Shown: piece after piece, positions 43,948 through 52,770 of the stretch | Position numbering within the stretch: position 1 is the stretch's first letter | Layout of the letters: each line of letters opens with the position of its first letter | Origin: Bacteroidales bacterium | GTDB taxonomy: Bacteria; Bacteroidota; Bacteroidia; Bacteroidales; JAEINX01 | Assembly: GCA_016342645.1 (NCBI GenBank) | Contig: JAEINX010000012.1 | Span: forward strand, 1-55,195 | Direction of reading: 5' to 3' | Length of the DNA stretch: 55,195 nt | The notes under the pieces: model-generated | Seen by the model: only the letters and a program-made list of their open reading frames with translations | Told to the model about the DNA's origin: nothing | The model's database searches: none | Made by a program: the position numbers and the translations under genes

Positions 43948-45621
43948 TCACATCACATCAAAATAATTATATTGCATGGGCTCGGATAATGGATCATCTT
44001 TTTTTTCAGTATCCTGATAACTTTGATAAGGTTTACTAAGCTTAATAATTAACTTATGCCGTGTTTTGGTTTCTTCAGTACTATATTTTAGTTCAGCTTT
44101 TACTGTAAACAGTTTTTGTTCATATTCCTCAAAAACGTCTTCAACTTCATCTTGGGCAAGTTGAATAGTTAAAATAATATTATCATGAATTTCCTGTTTA
44201 ATTTGATCAAACTCTTGTTTTGATTTAAATTCGTTTAGAATTAATGTTTTAAGGATTTTTAATTTATTACAAATTATCTCCGCTTTAAACCCTGCCGAAA
44301 ATCTTTCAAAAGCAATTTCGTCAATATATTTTATTATCAAACTTTTGTCCCCGCTTCTGATTGTAGCAAGCAGCAAATTATATAAAGCATTTAAATGCGA
44401 TTGAATATCTTTTGGTTTTATGAATCTGTATTTATCAAATTTGTCCTCATTTTCGGGTGAAATGATATAGTCAAAAAGTTTTGTTAGGATTACTTCTTCA
44501 GATTTCAACAGTTGTTCATAAATTATAAAGTTTACTCTATGAGTAACAGTTAATAATGCTGCTTCGTTTTTCATTTTCCATTCGCTCGAATGGCTTTTAT
44601 AGTTTATTAAAAGGTGAATTAATCGGCGAAGAATATGATAGCGTGGTGTAGGTTTCCAGCCTAATACGGTTTGGGTGTAAGATGAATCTATTTTTAATTT
44701 TTTATCTATATATTTCCCCATCCATGGGCGTTCAAAAGGTTTGGGAATAATTTTTATACATGATAAAATCCACATAAAATTTATGCCAAAAATGGCAATC
44801 GGTTTTGCAACAAAAAGAGGTTTTTTTTCTTGTCCGAAAAATTCCTGGGTGGAGGTTTTAAATAAACTTTTATGTGAACACGAGCCATCGTGGCTTGCAA
44901 TATATGTGTCAAAAGATGGTAAAAAACGGTTTTTATGAATTATTTTACACAAAAGCTTAGTCAGGTCAAAAATGTGAATATAAGTGATAGCAGACTCTCC
45001 TTTTCCGCCCAGAAACCTTGAACTGATTTTTTTTCCAAGCCATGTTTCCAGAAATTTGTAGAGAGGAGCATACTCACACCAATCGCTGAAAACGGCTGCA
45101 AACCTGACTACAGAGCAATTAAAAAAGCGGGAATATTCTTTTGTGAATTCTTCGCCGAGTTTCTTGGTTTTTGCATAAGTAAACTGAGCATTCGGAAGTG
45201 ATTTTTCATTGATAATATTACCGTTATCAGGAAATTCACAGGCTGCAAGCGAACTCGCAAAAATAAATCTTTTAATTTGAACTTTGCGAGCCAGTTCAAG
45301 TACATTCTTCGTTCCAATCACATTTGTTTTTTGATATTCGGGCTTGTCCTCATAATCAAAATCATAATATCCTGCAAGATGTATCAAATAATCTGCATCG
45401 CCTTCTTCGTGAAGATATTCAGCAATTTCGTCTATTTGTTCCGTGTGTGAAATATCCCACTGTATCCATAAAATATTTCTGTGAACTGGAATGTTTGCCT
45501 CTGAACTTGACCGCCGTGCAATGGCAAAAATGAAAAATTCCTCTTTAACATAATTTATAAAATTACTTCCTACAAAACCTGAAGCTCCTGTTAATATTAT
45601 TGTCGGTAAGTTGTTTTTCAT
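43948..45621 (-). CDS. NAD-dependent epimerase/dehydratase (SDR) with a C-terminal helical extension
   Basis: A 557-aa protein. Residues 1-340 are an extended SDR: GASGFVGSNFI dinucleotide site, HLAGYYDF, SSLAACE and the catalytic YAKTKKLGEE (Y-x3-K). It probably modifies a nucleotide sugar or oxidises a sterol-like alcohol; the substrate is unknown. Residues about 345-557, unusual for this family, are almost all alpha-helical and charged (many K, E, I, L), with no family I can name. The gene converges closely with sprA (29-nt gap). An 8-bp repeat array lies directly before its ATG. Confidence 0.85.
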   Translation of the reverse strand: MKNNLPTIILTGASGFVGSNFINYVKEEFFIFAIARRSSSEANIPVHRNILWIQWDISHTEQIDEIAEYLHEEGDADYLIHLAGYYDFDYEDKPEYQKTNVIGTKNVLELARKVQIKRFIFASSLAACEFPDNGNIINEKSLPNAQFTYAKTKKLGEEFTKEYSRFFNCSVVRFAAVFSDWCEYAPLYKFLETWLGKKISSRFLGGKGESAITYIHIFDLTKLLCKIIHKNRFLPSFDTYIASHDGSCSHKSLFKTSTQEFFGQEKKPLFVAKPIAIFGINFMWILSCIKIIPKPFERPWMGKYIDKKLKIDSSYTQTVLGWKPTPRYHILRRLIHLLINYKSHSSEWKMKNEAALLTVTHRVNFIIYEQLLKSEEVILTKLFDYIISPENEDKFDKYRFIKPKDIQSHLNALYNLLLATIRSGDKSLIIKYIDEIAFERFSAGFKAEIICNKLKILKTLILNEFKSKQEFDQIKQEIHDNIILTIQLAQDEVEDVFEEYEQKLFTVKAELKYSTEETKTRHKLIIKLSKPYQSYQDTEKKDDPLSEPMQYNYFDVM

Positions 45622-45627
45622 GCAACA

Positions 45628-45731
45628 ATGATATAATGATATAATGATTTAATGATATAATGATTTAATGATATAATGATATAATGATTTAATGATTTAA
45701 TGATAGAATGATAGAATGATAGAATGATTGA
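45628..45731. repeat. Array of thirteen 8-bp units (ATGATATA type)
   Basis: Thirteen consecutive 8-bp units in exact register: ATGATATA and ATGATTTA forms alternate in the first nine, then three ATGATAGA and one ATGATTGA. It begins 6 nt upstream of the epimerase start codon, so it would lie in or next to that gene's promoter or leader and could vary in copy number. Confidence 0.95.
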
Positions 45732-45856
45732 ATATGTTATTAATAAGTGTTGTGACACAATTTTCTTGGAATTCCAATATTTCATTTTTTCTAATATTAT
45801 TATATTTTTTTTATGTTCATTTCATTTAATAATTCTATAATTCACTTTTCTGTCAA

Positions 45857-46246
45857 TTATTTTTTTTTATAAGCACGAAATAACAGAAGCAGCAATATTC
45901 CCATCAAAAAATCTCCAATCCACGAAAGCAAAATTACTAAGGCCTGATCCATGAAAATATAATAAGCGGCTAAAAAAATTGTAGCAATAAACTTCACAAA
46001 AATCGAAAACACTATCAATAAATCGTTTTTTCCTAAGTTTTTTATTGCAAGATAATAAATAACACCCATAATAATATGCAAAACACCGCTTTGGGTAGGA
46101 AAAAATTTATTGCAGATTTCTATTCCAAATTCTGAAATCAAATGAGCCGGAAAAGTAATTAATGCAATTCCAACGCAAATTGAGTGAATACTTATAAGCC
46201 ATAAAAAAACTGTTAAATACCTTGCAGGAGCTTTGTTACTATTCAT
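45857..46246 (-). CDS. Small four-helix integral membrane protein, unknown function
   Basis: A 129-aa protein with four hydrophobic helices (about 10-30, 50-68, 76-95, 102-124), a basic C-terminal tail (RAYKKK) and no recognised motif. FPTQSGVLHIIMGVIYYLA between helices is the most distinctive stretch. It lies upstream of the epimerase gene on the same strand, 125 nt after the repeat array, and diverges from the RND efflux operon. Coding character is good, but I do not recognise the family. Confidence 0.7.
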   Translation of the reverse strand: MNSNKAPARYLTVFLWLISIHSICVGIALITFPAHLISEFGIEICNKFFPTQSGVLHIIMGVIYYLAIKNLGKNDLLIVFSIFVKFIATIFLAAYYIFMDQALVILLSWIGDFLMGILLLLLFRAYKKK

Positions 46247-46608
46247 ATTTTAAATAAATATTATCTTTTTTCTGTAAAAATATGAAAATATTTTCAAAGA
46301 GTTTAACATAGAATATGTTTTTTCGTTGATGTCGAAGAATCTTGCTGAGTTAGTTTTACCTTTATCGGCAGAATTTGAGGAGTGAAAAAAATTTTATGAA
46401 AAAAACAAATTTTTAGAAGAAACTTAATACTTTGAGTGTTTTTATATTTAAATTATTTAGTATTTTTGAAAAGTTTGAATAAGCATATTAATTTTATTTT
46501 GTTTATATTTTCTAATGAATCAAATTTTAACTCGATTTACTTAAATTACAGGAAAATACAAAATAGATGAAAATAATTGTATTTATAGTAAATTAAAAAC
46601 TAAAAAAA
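46247..46608. other. Non-coding divergent spacer
   Basis: This 362-nt AT-rich stretch lies between the small membrane protein gene and the RND efflux operon. I see no gene in it. A TATTTTTG at 46461-46468 fits TAnnTTTG and could be the -7 element of the efflux operon with a leader of about 140 nt, but several other A/T-rich candidates exist. Confidence 0.5.
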
Positions 46609-47727
46609 ATGCGAAAACCAATAATCGTTGTATCCATTATTCTAATTTTGGGCTTATCATTTTTATTGATGTATTATTTTAATAGCTTGAAAGAATTGCC
46701 TGTGTCCTCAGAAGCAGGAAAGGTAGAAATCTACGTAAAAGCAATACCTGTAGTTTATATGGAAATTTCTCCGGTAATTACTGAAAGCGGGCGACTGGGT
46801 TCATTTAATACTGTCGAAGTGATTTCAGAAGTACAGGGAGAAATTTTAGACAGCGAAATTCCCTTAACTAAGGGACAGAGCTTCAAAAAGGGTGATTTGA
46901 TTGTCAGAATATATAATCAAGAAGCCGTCTATAGTTTGAAGGCTTCCAAGAGCAGATTTTTAAACCTTGTAGCCAATTTGCTTCCCGATTTTAAAATAGA
47001 TTATCCGGAAAATTATCAGAGGTGGCTTTCCTTTTTTAATTCAATAAAAATTGATAAACCACTTCCCGAATTACCGGAAATCACATCAACACAAGAGAAA
47101 ATATTTCTTTCAAGTCGAAACATTCTAAATGATTATTTTTTGATAAAAGCTTCGGAAATTCATTTATCAAAATATGAAATTTATGCTCCTTTTGATGGAG
47201 CTTATACAGATGTTATGCTTGAATTAGGTTCTATTGCCAATATTGGTGCACGAATTGCAAGAATAATTCAAACTGATGAATTAGAACTTGAGATTCCAAT
47301 TCCGGTTGATGAAATAAGCTGGATAAAAATTGGTGATAATGTGGAAATTGAAACCGAACAATCTGATGAAATATTACAAGGTAAAGTCGTTAGAATTGCC
47401 GATTATGTAAATAGAAGCACTCAGTCAATCAGTGTTTTTATTTCAGTGAATTCTTCAAAGAAAACTAAATTGTATGAAGGTTTATATTTGATTGCTAAAT
47501 TTACAGGCAAACCACTTAATTATGTGATGGAAATGCCGAGAAATGCCATTTTTAACACTAATGAGGTTTTTACGGTTGTTGATGGTAAATTAAAAGTAAA
47601 TGAAATTGATATTATAAAAATAAACGAAAAAACAATTCTGTTTTCAGGATTAAATGAAGGTGAAGAATTGGTTGTAGAACCATTAGTTAATGTTGAGGAA
47701 GGTGATATTGTTGAAATAATCAGGTAG
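46609..47727 (+). CDS. RND efflux periplasmic adaptor subunit (HlyD/MFP family)
   Basis: A 372-aa membrane-fusion protein. An N-terminal membrane anchor (about 5-22) is followed by a biotinyl-lipoyl-like half motif (VISEVQGEILDSEIPLTKGQSFKKGDLIVRI), a short helical hairpin, the second half motif (YAPFDGAYTDVMLELGSIANIGARIARI), and beta-barrel and membrane-proximal domains ending in GLNEGEELVVEPLVNVEEGD. It links the inner-membrane pump to an outer-membrane channel. It begins the operon and the pump gene follows after 5 nt. No TolC-type gene is present nearby. Confidence 0.93.
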   Translation: MRKPIIVVSIILILGLSFLLMYYFNSLKELPVSSEAGKVEIYVKAIPVVYMEISPVITESGRLGSFNTVEVISEVQGEILDSEIPLTKGQSFKKGDLIVRIYNQEAVYSLKASKSRFLNLVANLLPDFKIDYPENYQRWLSFFNSIKIDKPLPELPEITSTQEKIFLSSRNILNDYFLIKASEIHLSKYEIYAPFDGAYTDVMLELGSIANIGARIARIIQTDELELEIPIPVDEISWIKIGDNVEIETEQSDEILQGKVVRIADYVNRSTQSISVFISVNSSKKTKLYEGLYLIAKFTGKPLNYVMEMPRNAIFNTNEVFTVVDGKLKVNEIDIIKINEKTILFSGLNEGEELVVEPLVNVEEGDIVEIIR

Positions 47728-47732
47728 AAATT

Positions 47733-50700
47733 ATGAGAAAATTAATTAGTGTTTTCGTAAAATATCCTTTTTATGGCAATATAATTATTGCTATTCTAAT
47801 TATTGGTGGGGTGCTTGGATTATTAAGCATGAAAAAATCCTTTTTCCCCGAATTTCCCACTAAAGACATTTATGTTAATGTTTATTATCCTGGAGCATCG
47901 CCAAAAGAAATGGACGAAGCTATCACCGTAAGGGTTGAAGAAGCAATTAGGGGAATTGTAGGCATTAAAGAAGTAAATTCCAGTTCAATGGAAAATGTTT
48001 CTAATGTCAGAATTACTACAACCGGAGAATACGACCTTGATGAAACTTTAGCCGAAGTAAAAAATGCTGTTGACGGTATTACATCATTGCCTATTGATGC
48101 CGAAAGGCCTATAGTTTTCAAACAAAGGGCTGCCAGCTATGCTATGTTTATGGGTTTATCAGGCGATGTTGATATTCTTACCTTGAAAAAGTATGCGCAG
48201 CAAATCGAAACCGACTTTTTAAATTCGGGACTCATTTCTCAAGTTCATCTTGGCGGTTATCCTGAGCTTGAAATATCCGTTGAAATAAGTGAGGATGATT
48301 TACTAAGATATGGTATTTCATTCGATGAGATTTCAAGAGCAATAGCTTTTAACAACAGAGATGTTTCGGCAGGAATAATTAAATCAAAAGACGAAGAAAT
48401 TTTAATTAGATCGCGAACAAGAAGTGTTAAACCTGAGGAAATTGGAAGTATTGTTATAAAAGGTACAACCGATGGAAACTATATACGTGTTAGAGATGTT
48501 GCAAACGTTAAGTTACAGTTTGCAGACGTTCCCAGTGAATCTTATATGAATGGAAAGCGAGCAGTTTCCATAGGTGTTTTTAAACTTCCGGAGGAAGACC
48601 TGGCTGCCATTGAAAAGTTTTGTGTCGATTATGCCGAAAAATTTAATAATGAACATTCCGGTGCTGAACTCTCAGTTACCTATAATTTCCTCGATATTTT
48701 AGGTGCACGATTAAATTTACTTTATCGCAACGGACTAATCGGGCTATTTTTGATTCTAATAACACTCGGTTTATTTTTAAGTCTTAGAGTTTCACTTTGG
48801 GTAGCATGGGGAATACCGGCTTCTTTCCTCGGGATGTTTATTGTAGCTGCCTTTTACGGCGTTACGATAAATATGATTTCCCTTTTTGGTATGATACTGG
48901 TTGTAGGTATATTAGTAGATGATGGAATTGTTATTGCCGAAAATATTTATACCCATTTTGAAGGGGGTAAAAGCCCGAAACGGGCAGCAATTGATGGAAC
49001 AATGGAAGTCCTCCCTGCAGTACTTACATCAATAACAACTACAATTGTAGCATTTTCTCCTCTGTTTTTTATTGAAGGAAGAATGGAGTTTATGTACGAA
49101 ATGGGTTTCGTTGTTGTTATTAGTCTTGCTTTTTCTTTATTTGAAGCTTTTCTTGTATTACCCGGGCATATAGGAAATAAACACATATTAAAATCGGGCG
49201 ACACAACATCCTTGAGTGCAAGAACTCGAATACGCCTTGATAAAATTGTAGCTTATTTAAGACATAATGTCTATGGATTTATTCTTAAAAAAGTAATTGA
49301 ATGGAAATGGATTGCGGTAATAATTCCAATTTCCTTAATCTTTATCACGGTAGGCCTATTTAATGGAGGATTGATTAAAGCAACATTTTTTCCGGCCATT
49401 CAGTTTAATCAGTTTAATATTGACGTGGCCTTTACTCCTGGTTCAGGTGAGGCACAAACCTTAAAATTCCAGAAAAAATTCGATGACGCTGTTTGGGAAG
49501 TAAACGAAGATTTGAAAAAAGAAAATAATGATACGATCGATTACATCGATTATACCTTTTTATCAACCGGAAGTGCATTTAGCGGACAGGAAAATGGAGC
49601 TCATGCAGGCAATACTTTCGTTTTAATTCATGATTTGGAAGAAACCGGAGCATCAAGTTTCGACATCATTCAAAGAGTTAGAGATAAAATAGGAAAAGTT
49701 AAAGAGGCTGAAAAATTAAAGATTGCCGGACAGGGAACTTTCGGAACACCAATTTCAATCAGCCTTTTAGGAAACGACCTTAATGTCCTGAACGAAGCCA
49801 AAACGATGCTTATTGATGGAATGAAAGAAATTGAGGCGATTGGAGATATTTCTGATAATAATGCTTTAGGGAAAAGAGAAGTACAACTAAAACTTAAACC
49901 CAAAGCATATTTTCTCGGATTAGATCAAACCTCAATTACCAATCAAATTCGTCAGGGTTTTTTCGGAGGCCAGGCACAAAGACTTCAACACGGGAAAGAC
50001 GAGCTCAGAGTTTGGGTGCGATATCCAAAAAGCGGAAGATTAAATATAGGACAGTTAGAAAAAATGAAGATTAAAACTCAAAACGGCGAATTTCCACTTT
50101 CCGAACTTGCATATTATGATATTGATAGAGGGCCTGTTACAATTAACAGGTTTAATAGTCAACGGGAAGTCAGAATTGATGCCGAATTAGTCAATCCAAT
50201 TGATCCTGTTCCACCGATAATCGAAAAAATCGAACTTGATATATTGCCCGAAATATTAAAAAAATATCCAAATATTAATGTTGAATACCGAGGCCAGCAA
50301 CAAGACAGTGATGAAACAACCGAACAAATGACAAAATATTTCGGAATGGCATTTCTAATAATGGTTCTACTGATAATGATACATTTTAAATCACTTTCAC
50401 AAGCAATTATAATTATAATGATGATACCGCTTGCATGGCTCGGTGCATCATGGGGGCATGGAATCGAAGGACTTCCGGTTTCATTATTAAGTGCATGGGG
50501 TATGATTGCCCTTTCGGGAGTAATTATTAACGATGCTATTGTTTTCCTTGCAAAATATAATTCCCTGCTCCTTGAAGGACTAAAAGTAAAAGATGCTGCT
50601 TTTAATGCCGGAATTGCAAGATTCCGTGCTATTGTTCTTACAACAATAACTACCTCAGTAGGATTATACCCTATAATTTTAGAAGGAAGTTTTCAGGCCG

Positions 50701-50897
50701 AATTCCTCAAGCCCATGGCAATTTCATTAGCCTACGGTGTTTTGTTCGGAACAGCATTTCTATTATTGTTTTTCCCTGTTTTAATCCTTGTACTTAACGA
50801 TTTAAAAGTTTATGCAATATATTTATGGACAGGCAAAAAACCCATCGCCGAAAGTGTTGAAAAGGCAATTATTCATAGCAAAAGGTCTATTGAGTAA
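47733..50897 (+). CDS. RND family efflux transporter permease (AcrB/MdtB type)
   Basis: A 1054-aa inner-membrane pump with 12 membrane helices and two large periplasmic loops. Typical stretches are VYYPGASPKEMDEAITVRVEEAIRGI-, the proton-relay region of TM4 with GILVDDGIVIAENIYTH, the mirrored TM10 region GVIINDAIVFLAKYN, and YRGQQQDSDETTEQM. The DD pair of TM4 needed for proton coupling is present. It exports a drug or other hydrophobic compound; specificity is not readable. It ends in a hydrophilic tail and is followed by a 1-kb gene-poor stretch. Confidence 0.95.
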   Translation: MRKLISVFVKYPFYGNIIIAILIIGGVLGLLSMKKSFFPEFPTKDIYVNVYYPGASPKEMDEAITVRVEEAIRGIVGIKEVNSSSMENVSNVRITTTGEYDLDETLAEVKNAVDGITSLPIDAERPIVFKQRAASYAMFMGLSGDVDILTLKKYAQQIETDFLNSGLISQVHLGGYPELEISVEISEDDLLRYGISFDEISRAIAFNNRDVSAGIIKSKDEEILIRSRTRSVKPEEIGSIVIKGTTDGNYIRVRDVANVKLQFADVPSESYMNGKRAVSIGVFKLPEEDLAAIEKFCVDYAEKFNNEHSGAELSVTYNFLDILGARLNLLYRNGLIGLFLILITLGLFLSLRVSLWVAWGIPASFLGMFIVAAFYGVTINMISLFGMILVVGILVDDGIVIAENIYTHFEGGKSPKRAAIDGTMEVLPAVLTSITTTIVAFSPLFFIEGRMEFMYEMGFVVVISLAFSLFEAFLVLPGHIGNKHILKSGDTTSLSARTRIRLDKIVAYLRHNVYGFILKKVIEWKWIAVIIPISLIFITVGLFNGGLIKATFFPAIQFNQFNIDVAFTPGSGEAQTLKFQKKFDDAVWEVNEDLKKENNDTIDYIDYTFLSTGSAFSGQENGAHAGNTFVLIHDLEETGASSFDIIQRVRDKIGKVKEAEKLKIAGQGTFGTPISISLLGNDLNVLNEAKTMLIDGMKEIEAIGDISDNNALGKREVQLKLKPKAYFLGLDQTSITNQIRQGFFGGQAQRLQHGKDELRVWVRYPKSGRLNIGQLEKMKIKTQNGEFPLSELAYYDIDRGPVTINRFNSQREVRIDAELVNPIDPVPPIIEKIELDILPEILKKYPNINVEYRGQQQDSDETTEQMTKYFGMAFLIMVLLIMIHFKSLSQAIIIIMMIPLAWLGASWGHGIEGLPVSLLSAWGMIALSGVIINDAIVFLAKYNSLLLEGLKVKDAAFNAGIARFRAIVLTTITTSVGLYPIILEGSFQAEFLKPMAISLAYGVLFGTAFLLLFFPVLILVLNDLKVYAIYLWTGKKPIAESVEKAIIHSKRSIE

Positions 50898-50905
50898 ATG
50901 AATAA

Positions 50906-50937
50906 GAGAATGAGAGAATGAGAGAATGGGAGAATTA
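50906..50937. repeat. Four 8-bp GAGAATGA units after the RND gene
   Basis: Four consecutive 8-bp units (GAGAATGA twice, GAGAATGG, GAGAATTA) lie 8 nt after the stop codon. The unit resembles the AATGATAG-type units before the epimerase gene at 45628-45731. Confidence 0.8.
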
Positions 50938-50995
50938 TTGAATGAAACTCCCATGCTTAATTTAAAGCACAAAGGAGAATGAATATTAAAAGCAG

Positions 50996-51033
50996 TCAAT
51001 CTATTCAATCTTTTCAATCCTGTTAATCTTGTC
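50996..51033. repeat. Short direct repeats of TCAATC type
   Basis: Four imperfect 9-10-bp units share (T)CAATC or AATC cores. They form a non-coding low-complexity block. Confidence 0.7.
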
Positions 51034-51100
51034 AAAAATTAGAAACATAATAAGATGCGGAAATAAGAGGAGTAAATAATTTTATTCAAAAGTTTATTGA

Positions 51101-51406
51101 AAAACCTTTTCATTACACATAAACGCTAAAGAAATCCGCATTGATAATCTGGCAATACAAGCTGATATCTTCGAAAAACGATCGGAGAGCCGCGCAAAAT
51201 GGATGAAGAGTCAAAACGAACGAAATATCTCACAAAAAGAACAGAATCTTTCCCAAAACGAGCTAACAATTTTTAAAAACGCCCAAACATTTTCGCAAAA
51301 CCTGCGAATGATGTTGAAAATCGTGCAGATAATAATGTTAAACCGGCGAATAATAAAGAAAAATCACTCAATAATCAATAACTTAGCACAGATTCGCAAT
51401 AAATAA
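51101..51406 (+). other. Possible gene remnant encoding a heptad-repeat peptide
   Basis: After a TGA (51098-51100) the frame stays open for 101 codons plus stop, with an internal ATG at 51203. In the translation, hydrophobic residues recur every seven (SQNERNI, SQKEQNL, SQNELTI, FKNAQTF, SQNLRMM), like a coiled coil, and the preceding part (IRIDNLAIQADIFEKR) looks protein-like. There is no recognised family, no clear promoter, and the last third is low-complexity. It may be the remains of a larger gene. Confidence 0.3.
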
Positions 51407-51478
51407 AACAACCTACACAAATTTATTATAATTATTTTATATGTTTCAATAGAAACACAATAATTTTATCAATAGCAG

Positions 51479-51498
51479 CCCATGACTTCAGTAATGGG
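51479..51498. repeat. Short hairpin element with CCCAT/ATGGG arms
   Basis: CCCAT (51479-51483) pairs with ATGGG (51494-51498) around GACTTCAGTA. GACTTCAGT-centred hairpins are, from memory, recurrent intergenic elements in some Bacteroidota; the number of copies elsewhere cannot be judged here. Confidence 0.45.
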
Positions 51499-51866
51499 TT
51501 TTGAAACAAATGATCATAGGAAATAATCGTTTAAGCGGTTTAAAAAGAAGTTTAAAAGTATAATAGTACAGGCCTCTACCAACTTAAGACACTCCAAACT
51601 TTAGAAACCTTAATCTTGAGGCACTCAAAATACTTTTATTTGGTGATATGAATATTATTTTGTTACTTTGTTGGACATTTTAGTTTAAAATGCTTTACGG
51701 TTTGGTTTTATTGAAGTTATAAATGAAAGAAAAAGTGAAAGAATTGCGAATAGTATAGCTGAAAATATATGGCATTAAGCATTTACACAAGTTACTACAA
51801 AGCAAATGAACAAAAATAGTAATCAAATCTCAGAAAATTTATGTATCAAATGCATTGAAAAAAAGT

Positions 51867-51874
51867 TATATTTG
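51867..51874 (+). promoter_or_regulatory. Candidate -7 element of the sce7726/sce7725/RES operon
   Basis: TATATTTG matches TAnnTTTG. The predicted transcription start is about 7 nt downstream, leaving a leader of about 17 nt before the GTG start at 51898. No TTG at the usual -33 distance is seen; one occurs closer, at 51855-51857. Confidence 0.5.
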
Positions 51875-51897
51875 CAATAATAAATTAATTTATAGTT

Positions 51898-52767
51898 GTG
51901 CAATTTAAAACAACATATAGTCAAAATCAATTGCGTGATTACTCTGCTTTATTTTTAAGGAATGAGGCAAAATCATGGTTAAAAAGTGACTTTACCTCAG
52001 TAAATTGCAAAATCGAAAGATATGATAGACATTGGAAAAATTCGTCGAATACTACGTATTATGATTATTTAAAATATGTTTACACTATTTTGGAAAAATA
52101 CTATCAAAATGAGTATGTGGTAAAAAATGCTTTTTTAACTGAATGGTTAATTAATGAAATCGGTCAGTCTAATTCAAGAGTCTTCAGTGAGTACCGAGTA
52201 GGCAATGCTATTGCAGACTTAGCTATTTTCAACGGAAATTCTAAAGTATTTGAGATTAAATCTGAATATGATACCGATAACCGTTTGGTATTCCAGCTTG
52301 AAAATTATCGAAAAGCATTTAATCAAATATTTCTAATTATTCCAGAAACCAAGTTATTTATATATAAAAAATATGATTTCAGAGTAGGGATAATAACTTA
52401 TAAAAGAAGTCCAACACAAAAGTTTATTCTTTATCGAAATGCAATAAATAACTCAGAAGTAGATGCTAAGACTATTATGCATATTCTTCATACGCCTGAA
52501 TATAAGGCAATTGTTAAATCATATTTTGGCAATCTGCCTAAATTAACAAGTTTCAACCAGTTCCATATATGTAGTAACCTTATCAAGCAAATTCCCCCAA
52601 AAGAATTAAATAAGTACTTCATTGAACAAATGAAAAAGAGAAGTTTTGAAAATGTTATGTCAAGTCGATATTACAAGATATTTAACCAATTAAGTTTATC
52701 ACTAAAATTGGATAAAAAAGCAATGAAAAACCTAATAGATAACATTAAATCACCAATAAATGATTAA
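51898..52767 (+). CDS. sce7726 family protein, PD-(D/E)xK nuclease fold
   Basis: A 289-aa protein that starts at GTG (51898-51900). The core reads SEYRVGNAIADLAIF, then VFEIKSEYDT: E98, D107 and E119-x-K121 form a complete PD-(D/E)xK metal-site pattern, so nuclease activity is plausible. The N-terminal part is helical and the C-terminal 90 residues form a second helical region. I recognise it as the sce7726 family, named from Sorangium. The next gene, 3 nt downstream, is its usual partner sce7725. Experimental function is unknown to me. Confidence 0.82.
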   Translation: MQFKTTYSQNQLRDYSALFLRNEAKSWLKSDFTSVNCKIERYDRHWKNSSNTTYYDYLKYVYTILEKYYQNEYVVKNAFLTEWLINEIGQSNSRVFSEYRVGNAIADLAIFNGNSKVFEIKSEYDTDNRLVFQLENYRKAFNQIFLIIPETKLFIYKKYDFRVGIITYKRSPTQKFILYRNAINNSEVDAKTIMHILHTPEYKAIVKSYFGNLPKLTSFNQFHICSNLIKQIPPKELNKYFIEQMKKRSFENVMSSRYYKIFNQLSLSLKLDKKAMKNLIDNIKSPIND

Positions 52768-52770
52768 AAT

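Larger units (their letters stand above)
50898..51897. other. 1-kb gene-poor stretch between efflux operon and accessory operon
   Basis: It holds, in order, four 8-bp GAGAATGA-type units (50906-50937), 9-10-bp repeats of TCAATC(T) type (50996-51033), a possible coding remnant (51101-51406), a short hairpin (51479-51498) and AT-rich sequence without recognisable features up to the promoter at 51867. No intact gene of known type is visible. It marks the boundary between core genome and the accessory right end. Confidence 0.7.

Noticed and set aside
45628-45731. CRISPR-like array
   Set aside because: The units are only 8 bp, have no spacers and no cas genes lie nearby; this is a simple tandem repeat.
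46283-46296. 14-bp palindrome TGAAAATATTTTCA in the efflux spacer
   Set aside because: It is made almost wholly of A and T in an AT-rich region and can arise by chance; no second copy was seen nearby.
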